Position numbers and translations under genes: made by a program. A DNA stretch of 16,054 bases from Treponema sp. (GTDB taxonomy: Bacteria; Spirochaetota; Spirochaetia; Treponematales; Breznakiellaceae), in NCBI GenBank assembly GCA_031288575.1, contig JAITRD010000087.1, positions 1 to 16,054 on the forward strand, read 5' to 3'. Positions 1-8,056 of this stretch are shown piece after piece (position 1 is the stretch's first letter; each line of letters starts with the position of its first letter). Below the pieces are notes generated by a model, which had not been told where the DNA came from, did not search any database, and was given only the letters and a program-made list of their open reading frames with translations.

Positions 1-1
1 G

Positions 2-127
2 CTTTACGGGGTCAACGCCCACCATGCCGTTTATTTGGAATTGGGAATACGGAAAAAAGGGATAATCGGCACCCTGAGCCGGGAACTCCAAAGCGCCTGC
101 GGTAAAGCGGGGCTTGCCATCTTTTAA
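2..127 (+). CDS. C-terminal fragment of an unidentified protein (cut by window edge)
   Basis: An open frame enters from the left edge and ends at a TAA at 125-127, giving about 41 residues. It reads like real protein: one frame stays open with mixed secondary-structure-like composition, including GVNAHHAVYLELGIRKKG and a tail ending CGKAGLAIF. I do not recognise the family, and the piece is too short to assign a function. It lies 62 bp upstream of the fold-III PLP enzyme on the same strand, so the two could be cotranscribed, although a promoter-like sequence lies in the gap. The other two forward frames look less protein-like here. Confidence is moderate that it is coding and nil for function. 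Confidence 0.5.
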   Translation, partial: LYGVNAHHAVYLELGIRKKGIIGTLSRELQSACGKAGLAIF

Positions 128-146
128 GTCTGCCGGGCTTCTTTGC

Positions 147-183
147 TATAATAATTGACTAATTTTGTAAAGATACTTAAATT
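147..183 (+). promoter_or_regulatory. Candidate promoter region before the fold-III PLP enzyme gene
   Basis: A perfect TATAAT lies at 147-152 with only a weak -35 (TTAAGT, 124-129, 17-bp spacer). A second possibility is TTGACT at 155-160 with TAAATT at 178-183, again with a 17-bp spacer. The first would give a leader of about 30 nt. The second would place the start of transcription almost at the ATG at 190. No Shine-Dalgarno sequence is seen just before the ATG. This is pattern matching only. Confidence 0.35.
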
Positions 184-189
184 TTATGT

Positions 190-1314
190 ATGGGTGATTT
201 TTGTATACCTCCTTTGCCGGAGCATCTTCAGAGACTTTTAGAAACCCCCTGTATTGTTATCGATGTAGAGAAAACGCGGGAAAACATAGCCAATATGCAA
301 AGGGCGGCGAATGATGCCCGTTGCGCGCTTCGTCCCCACATCAAAAGCCATAAAATGAGTTGTTTTGCGGTTTTACAGGTAGAAGCCGGGGCGTCGGGAA
401 TTAGCTGCGCGAAAATTTCCGAGGCCGAGATAATGGCCCGGGACGGGCTGGACGATATTTTTGTCGCCGGCCCCCTGGCGGGAGCTTTCCGGCTTCGCCG
501 GGCGGTAAAACTTGCCCGGCAGGTACGGCGGCTCATCCTTGCCACAGACAGCGCTGAGGGCGCCGCGGCCCTGGATCAGGCGGCGGAAGCGGCGGGGCTC
601 TCCCTTGAGGTGCGGATGAAGCTTGATGCCAGGTTAGGGCGGACCGGGGTTGTTTTTGAAAAGGCCCTCGATCTTGCCAAAGCCATTATGGACTGCCGGA
701 ATCTCCGGCTTACCGGCATTTATACCTTCAAAAGCCTCCCCTGTCCGGGCAAAGCTGCCGCCGCGGGAAGGGAGGAGGGGGAACTTATGACCGAGGCGGC
801 CCGGCGTCTGCGGGACGCGGGGATACCCCTCCAGGATATCAGCGCCGAATCCGCCCCCGCCGGGCTGGCCCGGACAGGGCTCGTGACGGAGATCCGCCCG
901 GGAACCTATATTTTCAATGACTATATACGTTATAAAGAAGGGGCCGCGGCTTTAGGGGATATTGCCGCCCACTTTTATGTTACCGTGGTGAGTACCCCCC
1001 GGCGGGATTATGCCGTTATTGACGGCGGCATCAAGACCTTTCCCATGGATGTTCCCCTGGATATGCCCCCCCATTATTATCCTTCCTATGCCCTGGCGGA
1101 CGGCCGGGAAGATCTCCGTTTAACCCGGCTTTATGAGGAGCACGGGATACTTTCCTGCCCGGAGGGGGGGGATACGGGCCTTCAGGTTGGGCAGATCCTT
1201 AGGTTGATCCCCCTTCATATCTGCCCGGCCGTCAATTTACAGAACGAGGTGTACCTTTATGAAAGGGGCGTCCTCTACCGCGGGACCGTGGATGCCCGGG
1301 GCATGGCGGTTTAG
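190..1314 (+). CDS. Fold-type III PLP enzyme, D-threonine aldolase / D-serine dehydratase-like
   Basis: A cytosolic PLP enzyme of 374 residues. The N-terminal alanine-racemase-like barrel contains RPHIKSHK at 48-55, where Lys52 is the likely PLP lysine by analogy with D-threonine aldolases and eukaryotic-type D-serine dehydratase. The C-terminal domain contains the family's metal-binding HxC pair (His343, Cys345) in PLHICPAVN, followed by a small beta domain. The length is normal for the family. Members either cleave D-3-hydroxy-amino acids to glycine plus an aldehyde or dehydrate D-serine or D-hydroxyaspartate, and the sequence alone does not say which. The ATG at 190 has no clear ribosome binding site, but the next in-frame Met is at about residue 36, inside the conserved region, so 190 is kept. 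The converging gene behind it encodes a transporter, so the enzyme may act on an imported or exported amino or hydroxy acid (inference). Confidence 0.8.
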   Translation: MGDFCIPPLPEHLQRLLETPCIVIDVEKTRENIANMQRAANDARCALRPHIKSHKMSCFAVLQVEAGASGISCAKISEAEIMARDGLDDIFVAGPLAGAFRLRRAVKLARQVRRLILATDSAEGAAALDQAAEAAGLSLEVRMKLDARLGRTGVVFEKALDLAKAIMDCRNLRLTGIYTFKSLPCPGKAAAAGREEGELMTEAARRLRDAGIPLQDISAESAPAGLARTGLVTEIRPGTYIFNDYIRYKEGAAALGDIAAHFYVTVVSTPRRDYAVIDGGIKTFPMDVPLDMPPHYYPSYALADGREDLRLTRLYEEHGILSCPEGGDTGLQVGQILRLIPLHICPAVNLQNEVYLYERGVLYRGTVDARGMAV

Positions 1315-1349
1315 GCTGCCCTAAAACCCCGCCCCTTTTTGGCAGGGCC

Positions 1350-2336
1350 CTATCCCGGAGGGTCTGCCCCGTTGCCCCCCGCGGGCCGCATCAAAAGCTT
1401 CCCCATCACCGCCGCCATGGTCTGTTGAAATACAATGCCCAGGATAGCCGGTAGAGCCGCGGCCTCGGGGAAAAATTCAATGGCAATGGTGGTAGCGGCG
1501 CTGATATTGCGGAGCCCCACGGCAAAAAAGATGGATACCCTTTTTTCCGGGTTCAGCCGTCCCAGGATGCATATCAGCTTTGCGAATAAATACCCCAGGG
1601 CGGCAAAACCTAAACAAAGGGCGCCGATGGCCCACACCTTGGGGTCCTCCAGGTGAACCTGGGGCGCTACCGCCGAGGCGTTGGCGGCGATTACCAGGAT
1701 GATGCAGGCCTTGGCCGCCGGATTAAGATAGGGAACAACCAGGCGGGGGATTTTCCCCCGGCTTGCTTCATTAACGGTTACCCCGATGATGGTGGGGACA
1801 ACCACCATCAGGATCACGGAAACCGCAATGCCGGTCATGTCCAGGGCAGACTTGGTCCCCAGGAGCAGGGATACCGTGCCCGGCACGAGCGCCGGCGCCA
1901 CCAGGGTATCCAGCAGTATAATAGCCAGGGTCAGGGCGGCGTCCCCCCGGTAGATAGAAGTCCAGATAAAACCGGATACCGCGGTAGGGGCCGCGTAAAC
2001 CAGGATATACCCCGAAATAGTATCGCTGTCCCCGGAAAAGAGGAGCCCCGAGATAACCAATACCGCTAAAGGCAAAAGTATATGGGAGGCAAGAAAAAAG
2101 AGCAAAATCGGCAGGGGCCGGCGCAGGGCCATGCCCAATTCCCGGGCCCGTAATTTGAGGGCCCCCGAGAGGGTCATAACCGCAAAAAGCCAGGAAACCA
2201 GGGGCCGCAGGTAAATAAACACCTGGGGAAACAAAAATCCCAGGAACACCCCCGCGGGGGTCAAAACCGGCATTATCCGTTCCAACTGCCCGTTCAAAGC
2301 TGTCATCAGCTCTGCCGGTTTTTTCTTGCCCCTCAT
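1350..2336 (-). CDS. BASS-family (bile acid:sodium symporter-like) transporter
   Basis: A 328-residue, very hydrophobic inner-membrane protein with roughly nine to ten membrane segments and short basic loops, matching the SBF/BASS fold in length and hydrophobic pattern. Segments run from about residue 22 to about 315. The tail after 317 is short, Gly/Pro-rich and soluble. The motif region of the second half reads AVGLRNISAA at 272-281. Classical BASS proteins have an EVGxQN-like motif here, so the sodium-coordinating Glu seems replaced by Ala and the Gln by Arg. Sodium coupling is therefore uncertain. BASS proteins carry organic anions such as bile acids, pyruvate or pantoate, and the substrate here is unknown. 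It converges on the PLP enzyme with 35 bp between the stops. The ATG at 2336 has no strong ribosome binding site, and a start at residue 11 or 22 is possible. Confidence 0.78.
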   Translation of the reverse strand: MRGKKKPAELMTALNGQLERIMPVLTPAGVFLGFLFPQVFIYLRPLVSWLFAVMTLSGALKLRARELGMALRRPLPILLFFLASHILLPLAVLVISGLLFSGDSDTISGYILVYAAPTAVSGFIWTSIYRGDAALTLAIILLDTLVAPALVPGTVSLLLGTKSALDMTGIAVSVILMVVVPTIIGVTVNEASRGKIPRLVVPYLNPAAKACIILVIAANASAVAPQVHLEDPKVWAIGALCLGFAALGYLFAKLICILGRLNPEKRVSIFFAVGLRNISAATTIAIEFFPEAAALPAILGIVFQQTMAAVMGKLLMRPAGGNGADPPG

Positions 2337-2421
2337 GTTGTTTTATGATAAACGGATAAGCCCTTTAAGCCTAGGGTTTAAAAACGATTCCCCCTTCCTT
2401 TAAAAAACCTGCCTTTACCGC

Positions 2422-2594
2422 CTAAACCTCCCAGGGCTCCTGCATTTGCTTTTAACTTAAGCCGCAAAAGAAAAACCCTATGACAGCGGAGCATTAAACC
2501 GCTCACCATACTCCCTTGCGGCAGATAGCCCGGCATCTCCCTCTCATCCGGAAATCTCTTTCCCCCCAAAAGGCAGGAGCCCTGCTAAACCTCC
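2422..2594. mobile_element. MITE-like non-autonomous element with TIRs and 10-bp direct repeats
   Basis: CAGGGCTCCTGC at 2432-2443 is repeated in exact inverse as GCAGGAGCCCTG at 2573-2584. With one mismatch the match extends to 15 of 16. Directly outside both ends sits the same 10-mer, CTAAACCTCC, at 2422-2431 and 2585-2594, as expected of a target-site duplication. The 153-bp body holds two more inverted repeats, properly nested: GCCGCAA/TTGCGGC (2461-2467/2516-2522) and AGCGG/CCGCT (2485-2489/2499-2503). There is no room for a transposase. It lies between the transporter gene and garR, which diverge. A 10-bp duplication is in the range reported for some IS4-type elements, but I cannot assign a family. 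No second copy was seen in this window. Confidence 0.6.
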
Positions 2595-2598
2595 CCCT

Positions 2599-2637
2599 TT
2601 GCGCAAATTTGCATCAATGATATATTCAGAACAGGGG
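2599..2637 (+). promoter_or_regulatory. Candidate garR promoter with palindrome
   Basis: TTGCGC (2599-2604) and TATATT (2621-2626) are 16 bp apart and form a plausible sigma-70-type promoter. The perfect 10-bp palindrome GCAAATTTGC (2603-2612) overlaps the -35 and spacer, where a repressor could sit. A purine-rich CAGGGGG at 2632-2638 serves as ribosome binding site for the ATG at 2646. The promoter starts 5 bp outside the MITE-like element, so the insertion separates it from whatever lay further upstream. The leader would be very short, which leaves the exact start of transcription in doubt. Confidence 0.35.
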
Positions 2638-2645
2638 GATACAAT

Positions 2646-3535
2646 ATGATTATCGGTTTTATCGGTCTGGGGATCATGGGGCGGCCCATGGCAAAAAATT
2701 TGATCCGCGCCGGGTATCAGCTTGTCGTATATGATAAGTTCGCGAAATTTGAGGATCTCATCACCCTGGGGGCGGAGGGAGCGGCATCAAACAGGGAGCT
2801 CGCTTCTAAAAGTGATGTTATTATCACCATGCTGCCCAATTCTCCCCATGTAAAAGAAGCCGTGCTGGGGCCGGAGGGGGTGATTGAGGGGGTTAAAAGC
2901 GGGGCTGTCCTAGTGGACATGAGTTCCATCGCCCCGGCTGTTTCCCGGGAAGTGGGGGCCGCTTTAAAAGAGCGGGGGGTGAGTTTCCTGGACGCTCCCG
3001 TTTCGGGAGGGGAGCCTAAGGCCGTTGACGGGACCCTGGCAATTATGGCCGGGGGGGATAAGGCGGTTTTTGAAAGGGTAAAGCCCGTTCTGGAAAAAAT
3101 GGGCTCCTCGGTTACCCTGGTGGGAGACACCGGCAGCGGAAACATAACCAAGCTCGCCAACCAGATCATCGTCGCCCTGAATATCGCCGCGGTTTCCGAG
3201 GCCTTTGTCCTGGCCGCCAAGGCCGGGGTCAACCCCGAATCGGTTTTTGCCGCTATTAAGGGGGGGCTTGCCGGTTCCACCGTGATGAACGCCAAGATCC
3301 CCATGATCCTGGAGGGCAACTTTAACCCCGGTTTCAGGATTGAACTCCACATCAAGGATCTGCAAAATGCCCTGGATACGGCCCACGAGATGGGAGTGCC
3401 CGTTCCCCTTACCGCATCGGTGATGGAAACCCTCCAGAGCCTTAAAACCGATGGTTTTGCCGGGAAGGATCATGACGCCATTATCCGGTTTTACGAAAAA
3501 CTTGCAAAAATTGAAGTCCGCAGGCAGGATGTGCC

Positions 3536-3539
<4 letters not shown>
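2646..3539 (+). CDS. garR: Tartronate semialdehyde reductase (2-hydroxy-3-oxopropionate reductase)
   Basis: A 297-residue member of the beta-hydroxyacid dehydrogenase family, which reduces tartronate semialdehyde to D-glycerate with NAD(P)H in glyoxylate, glucarate or galactarate catabolism. Visible signatures are the Rossmann start GFIGLGIMGRPMAKNL (residues 4-19), TMLPNSPHVKEAVLG (61-75), the substrate loop DAPVSGGEPKAVDGT (116-130), and the catalytic-lysine motif NITKLANQ with Lys169. DMSSIAP and IRGGLAGST-like segments match E. coli GarR closely from memory, which favours GarR over 3-hydroxyisobutyrate dehydrogenase. The length is standard. The stop overlaps the next gene's start by 4 bp (ATGA), so the pair is translationally coupled. 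No glyoxylate carboligase, aldolase or glycerate kinase lies in the window, so the exact pathway is open. Confidence 0.85.
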
Positions 3540-4288
<749 letters not shown>

Positions 4289-4298
4289 GGGGCCCCGG

Positions 4299-5393
4299 CT
4301 AAACCATTCCGGCGATTCCCCCAGCCCTTCCCATACGGTAGAGGGTCTCGAAGAACCTTACCGTTTCCCGGCCGTCACTGCCGCTGGTCGCCAGAGGAAG
4401 GCCGTTCCTGACGGAACTGCAAAAGCTTTCCAACTGAAGGGCAAAAAAATAGACCGCGGCGCCGCCGGGACGGGCGTTTATCCGGTTAAACAGAGCGGCA
4501 TCCTCCGCCCGGTAGGTATCCAGCAGTTTTTCCTCCCCCGGAATAGTCCAAAGGTCGTTCAGGGGAGGTTCGGTGATATTGCTCATGCCGGCAATGAACA
4601 TGGCCCCGCCGTCGGTCTGCACCCCCAGGGAAGCCCCGCTTGAACCGTGGATATGTACCTTGGCATAGAGCCCCGGTTTTTGGGAGTTGCTTACCAAGAC
4701 CGAACCCATGCTGCCGTTTTTAAACCGCACCGCCGCCACGGCGCTGTCATCCACCTCGATATAGGGATGGTTTATATTGTCCCAATACCCGCGAATTTCC
4801 TCGGCGGGCCCCATAAACCAGTGCATAAGATCTATCTGATGGGGAGCCTGGTTGATAAGGATCCCGCCCCCTTCGGCGTCCCATTTGCCCCGCCAGGGGT
4901 CGCTTTGATAGTAGGCCTCATCCCGCCAGCCTAAAATAGTAAGCTGGAGAAGGCCCGGTTTCCCGATTTTCCCTTCCTGTATGGCCTTTTTGATCCGCGC
5001 GCAGGCGGGAAACCAGCGCCGCTGGCTTACCACCGACAATAGCTTCCCCGCTTTATCGGCGGCGGCAATCATCTCGTCGCATTGGGCGGTGGTTAAGGCC
5101 ATGGGTTTTTCCACAAGGACATGGCACCCCGCCTCAAGGGCGGCTATGGCGCCGTCCCGGTGCTGGGGATGGGGGGTGGCTACGATTACCGCCTCAACCC
5201 CGTCTTGTTCCGCCATCTCTTCCGGCGAATTCCGGGAGCCCAGGCGCCATGCCGCGGCAAAGGCGTTCCGCCGTTCCCGGTTTCTGCCGCAAACCGCGAC
5301 CAGTTCCCCGCTGGAAATATCTCCAAATGCCTGGGCGTGAAGCTGGGCCACCTTTCCATAGCCGATAAGCCCGACCCGTACCTTCTTTTTCAT
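4299..5393 (-). CDS. Gfo/Idh/MocA family NAD(P)-dependent oxidoreductase
   Basis: A 364-residue protein with the two-domain plan of glucose-fructose oxidoreductase/inositol dehydrogenases. The N-terminal Rossmann domain starts VGLIGYGKVAQLHAQAF (residues 7-23). The hallmark EKP motif follows (95-97, Lys96 in HVLVEKPMAL), and the C-terminal substrate domain carries GGGILINQAPHQIDLMHW with His185 and Asp188 as likely catalytic or substrate residues. The family oxidises or reduces sugars, inositols and related cyclic polyols, and the precise substrate is unknown. It is the last gene of the minus-strand run, 55 bp after the zinc-type dehydrogenase. The start at 5393 (ATG) is preceded by a purine-rich AGGGGTGATAT stretch that can serve as ribosome binding site. 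It ends 10 bp from the converging SDR. Confidence 0.85.
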   Translation of the reverse strand: MKKKVRVGLIGYGKVAQLHAQAFGDISSGELVAVCGRNRERRNAFAAAWRLGSRNSPEEMAEQDGVEAVIVATPHPQHRDGAIAALEAGCHVLVEKPMALTTAQCDEMIAAADKAGKLLSVVSQRRWFPACARIKKAIQEGKIGKPGLLQLTILGWRDEAYYQSDPWRGKWDAEGGGILINQAPHQIDLMHWFMGPAEEIRGYWDNINHPYIEVDDSAVAAVRFKNGSMGSVLVSNSQKPGLYAKVHIHGSSGASLGVQTDGGAMFIAGMSNITEPPLNDLWTIPGEEKLLDTYRAEDAALFNRINARPGGAAVYFFALQLESFCSSVRNGLPLATSGSDGRETVRFFETLYRMGRAGGIAGMV

Positions 5394-5448
5394 ATATCAC
5401 CCCTGTTGTTTAAACCTTTTGAACCGGTAACACCGGGCTAGAGAGTAT

Positions 5449-6486
5449 TTAACCGGGAAGGAGTACCACCTTGAGGAGCTTCCCCTCCCGGTTATAGAGC
5501 CGGTTAAACCAATCCGGCCCTTCCCGCAGGGGCGCCGCGGCGCTTATGAGGGGTTTAACGCAAAGCTTTTTACGGGCCATAAGATCCAAAACCCCGGGGT
5601 ATTCCCCGGATATGGCGCAGCTCCCTAAAAGGCTGATTTGCCGGGAAACCACGCTTTGTAGGGGAATTTCCACCCGGGGGCTTACATTGCCGATGAGGGT
5701 AAGGGATCCCCCCTTCCGTACAATGGCTAAAGCGGTTTGGATGGACGCCCCGGCTCCCACGGCTTCAAAAACCCGGTCCGCCCCCCGGCCTCCGGTAAGC
5801 TCCCGGATCCGGTCTTCCAAACCGGCGCCGGCGGGGTCCAGGGCCGCGTCGGCGCCCCAGGCCAGGGCGGTTTCCCGCCGGGAAGGGTCCGTGTCCAGGG
5901 CGATAATTTTCCCCGATACCGATACCCTCAGCAAGGCGATAAGGAGGAGGCCGATGAGCCCGGAGCCTACCACCGCCGCCGTATCGTTAAAGGCGAGGGG
6001 GCTTATCCGGAGGGCATGGGCGGCGACCCCTGCGGGTTCGGTTAAAGAGGCTTCCTCATAGGAAAGCTCCGGGGGCAGGGGGAAGACGATATGCTCGGGA
6101 ACGACCACATATTCCGCAAAGGTTCCATCCCGGCGGTATTCATCACAGGAAACCCCCAGGACTACCCGGTTGTCACAGAGATTTATCTGCCCGCTCCGGC
6201 AATAGTAACATTCCCCGCAATAAATGGTGGAATCAAAGGTAACCCGGTCTCCCTTCTTAAATTTCCGGACATTGCTGCCGGTTTCAATGACCTCCCCGGC
6301 GGCTTCATGGCCCATGACGATGGGCGGTTTTCTCCTTCCCGTGGAACCGTCAAAGCCGTGTACATCGGAACCGCAGATGGCCGTTGCCTTCACCCGGACA
6401 AGCAAATCATGGGCTCCGGCAGGTTCCGGATCGGGATAATCGGTATATACCAGTTCCTTATAGGCAGTCATTACCAAGGCTTTCAT
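5449..6486 (-). CDS. Zinc-type medium-chain alcohol/polyol dehydrogenase
   Basis: A 345-residue MDR-family enzyme. Catalytic zinc ligands are visible at Cys38 (ICGSDVHG), His60-Glu61 (GHEAAGEV) and Glu150. The structural zinc lobe has Cys90, Cys93, Cys96 and Cys104. The Rossmann loop GSGLIG is at 174-179, and Asp198 after the second strand favours NAD(H). The overall pattern is closest to sorbitol, threonine or galactitol-phosphate dehydrogenases, and the exact substrate is open. A very good ribosome binding site (AGGAGG) lies 4 bp before the ATG, inside the 8-bp gap after the lipoprotein stop, so it is almost certainly in the same operon as the metal transporter. That context is telling, because each subunit would bind two zinc ions. 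It probably works with the Gfo/Idh enzyme downstream on one carbohydrate substrate (inference). Confidence 0.85.
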   Translation of the reverse strand: MKALVMTAYKELVYTDYPDPEPAGAHDLLVRVKATAICGSDVHGFDGSTGRRKPPIVMGHEAAGEVIETGSNVRKFKKGDRVTFDSTIYCGECYYCRSGQINLCDNRVVLGVSCDEYRRDGTFAEYVVVPEHIVFPLPPELSYEEASLTEPAGVAAHALRISPLAFNDTAAVVGSGLIGLLLIALLRVSVSGKIIALDTDPSRRETALAWGADAALDPAGAGLEDRIRELTGGRGADRVFEAVGAGASIQTALAIVRKGGSLTLIGNVSPRVEIPLQSVVSRQISLLGSCAISGEYPGVLDLMARKKLCVKPLISAAAPLREGPDWFNRLYNREGKLLKVVLLPG

Positions 6487-6494
6487 AATTCCTC

Positions 6495-7232
6495 CTATTG
6501 GGTTACAAATTCCGCTCCCCGTTCATCCAAAACCTTAAGGGATGCGAGGGCAATGCACAGGTAGGGGTAACCGTCTTCTTCATAGGTGCCTAAAACCCCG
6601 GCGGCCTCTACCCATTCCCCCTCCTCGGGGTAGACCGGTTCCCCGGCCTCCGCCGGTTCGTTCAAAAAAGCCCCGTCCCAGAGTATCTCAAACCCCGCGT
6701 TGCCGTCGTTGCCGCAGCAGCCGGGGCCGTAGCGGATAACAAAGTAGTAGGGATCGGCCCCGTAATAGTATTGAACCTGAAAAATCCCCTCGAATTTTAA
6801 GGTTTTTCCCAGATAATCCTCGGGATTCAGGTATACGTCGTTGACCTGGGCGATGAACATTTTTTCGCGAATTTCTACTACCTCATTCCGGGAAGCATAG
6901 GCCGGTTCAACGGCGATTTTCCCGAAGGGGGCCGGCTTCTCAGCGGAGGGCTGGACCGGTTCCTCCGGCGCCTCACCGCCGGATTCGGCAGCGGTTTCCG
7001 GCGCGGCGATCTCCTCTTGAGGTTCGGTTAGGGCCTGGATTTCCTCCGGGCCGGGATCTTCGGGGATAATGGCCGGCAGGGCAGCCGCCGGGTAACTTGA
7101 AAGGACCACCGCCTGGGTGCCGTTCCGGTTGGTCTTGATTGGGGCGGGGACATTCTTGTTTTCACAAGCGGCGGTTAACAAAAGGCCCAGCCCCGCCAGG
7201 AACCAGGTTAATTGCTTTGTGCTGTTTTTCAT
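6495..7232 (-). CDS. Lipoprotein with Pro/Glu-rich linker and CC-containing C-terminal domain
   Basis: A 245-residue exported lipoprotein. The N-terminus has a Lys-containing start, a hydrophobic stretch (residues 9-20) and a lipobox LTAAC with Cys23. Residues about 52-103 are a low-complexity Pro/Glu/Ala linker. The C-terminal domain (about 118-240) looks like a small beta/OB-type fold and carries the striking GPGCCGNDG at 169-177, plus YLGKTLKFEGIF and WVEAAGVLG. This resembles the C-terminal half of the YcgQ/DUF1980 (TIGR03943-like) family from memory, but the match is inferred, not searched. The start overlaps the permease stop by 4 bp, so it is coupled to the metal transporter. A role in metal binding or delivery outside the membrane is plausible. 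It does not look like a ZnuA/TroA-type solute-binding protein. Confidence 0.7.
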   Translation of the reverse strand: MKNSTKQLTWFLAGLGLLLTAACENKNVPAPIKTNRNGTQAVVLSSYPAAALPAIIPEDPGPEEIQALTEPQEEIAAPETAAESGGEAPEEPVQPSAEKPAPFGKIAVEPAYASRNEVVEIREKMFIAQVNDVYLNPEDYLGKTLKFEGIFQVQYYYGADPYYFVIRYGPGCCGNDGNAGFEILWDGAFLNEPAEAGEPVYPEEGEWVEAAGVLGTYEEDGYPYLCIALASLKVLDERGAEFVTQ

Positions 7233-8056
7233 TTTTTCACGCTCCCTTTAAGGATATTAACGGTCCAAAACAGGATAAAAACAATAATGTTTATGATAAC
7301 CACGCTTGCGCCGGTGGGGGTGGCATAGACATAGGAGATCACCACCCCAAAAAAGAAGCAAATTATTGAAATCAGGGCGGCGCAGAGGGTAACGGTCTTG
7401 AACCTTTTGCAAAGCCGCATGGAACTCAGCGCGGGGAAGATGATCAGGCTGGAAATGAGGAGGGCCCCCATCATCCGCATGCCCAAAACGATGGTGATGG
7501 CGGTTAAAAAGGCGATGAGCATATTGTAGATTCCGGTCTTGGTTCCTACCGCCTTGGCGAAGGTTTCGTCAAAGGTTACCGCGAAAATTTTATGGTAAAA
7601 AAGGAGGAACAAAAAAAGCACCACCACCGAAAGGGCCAGGGAAAGGTATACGTCCTGTTTGCTCATGGCGAGGATACTGCCGAAAAGGTAATTGCAGACA
7701 TCGGTATTAAGGCCGGTGGTCATGGATATGACCACCACCCCGACGGCCAGGGAGCCCGTGGAAAGGATGGCGATGGCGGCGTCCCCCTTGACGGGGCTGT
7801 TTTCGCTCAGCCGGAGCAGCAAAAAAGCCGCCGCCACCACAATAGGGATGGAGACCGTCAGGGGGGCCGCGTTCATGGCGGTGGCGACAGCCAGGGCGCC
7901 GAAGCCCACATGGGATAAACCGTCCCCGATCATGGAGTAACGTTTGAGAACCAGGCTGACCCCCAGGAGGCTGGCGCAGAGGGAAACCAGGAAGCCCACC
8001 AATACGGCCCGGACGAGAAAGGTATAAGAAAACATTTCAATTAAAATACTAATCAT
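7229..8056 (-). CDS. Metal ABC transporter permease (ZnuB/MntB/TroC family)
   Basis: A 275-residue polytopic membrane protein of the ABC-3 family, which moves Zn, Mn or Fe across the inner membrane. About eight hydrophobic segments are visible. Family marks are LVLKRYSMIGDGLSHVGFG (residues 36-54), SPVKGDAAIAILS (about 87-99) and GMRMMGALLISSLIIFPALSS (about 198-218, broadly the coupling region). The length is standard. The ATG lies in the stop of the ATPase gene (ATGA overlap), with GGGAGAAG as ribosome binding site nearby. A single permease suggests a ZnuBC-like homodimer rather than the two-permease Tro layout. The metal cannot be settled from sequence, but zinc is favoured by the zinc enzyme downstream. 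Confidence 0.88.
   Translation of the reverse strand: MISILIEMFSYTFLVRAVLVGFLVSLCASLLGVSLVLKRYSMIGDGLSHVGFGALAVATAMNAAPLTVSIPIVVAAAFLLLRLSENSPVKGDAAIAILSTGSLAVGVVVISMTTGLNTDVCNYLFGSILAMSKQDVYLSLALSVVVLFLFLLFYHKIFAVTFDETFAKAVGTKTGIYNMLIAFLTAITIVLGMRMMGALLISSLIIFPALSSMRLCKRFKTVTLCAALISIICFFFGVVISYVYATPTGASVVIINIIVFILFWTVNILKGSVKK

Noticed and set aside
1316..1345. CTGCC...GGCAG hairpin between the converging PLP enzyme and transporter genes as a terminator
   Set aside because: Only 5 bp with a 20-nt loop, and the T run lies inside the loop and not after the stem.
2378..2569. 63-codon minus-strand ORF in the transporter-garR gap
   Set aside because: It needs a TTG start, has a low-complexity Gly/Lys/Arg-rich tail, and is mostly made of the MITE-like element including its repeats.
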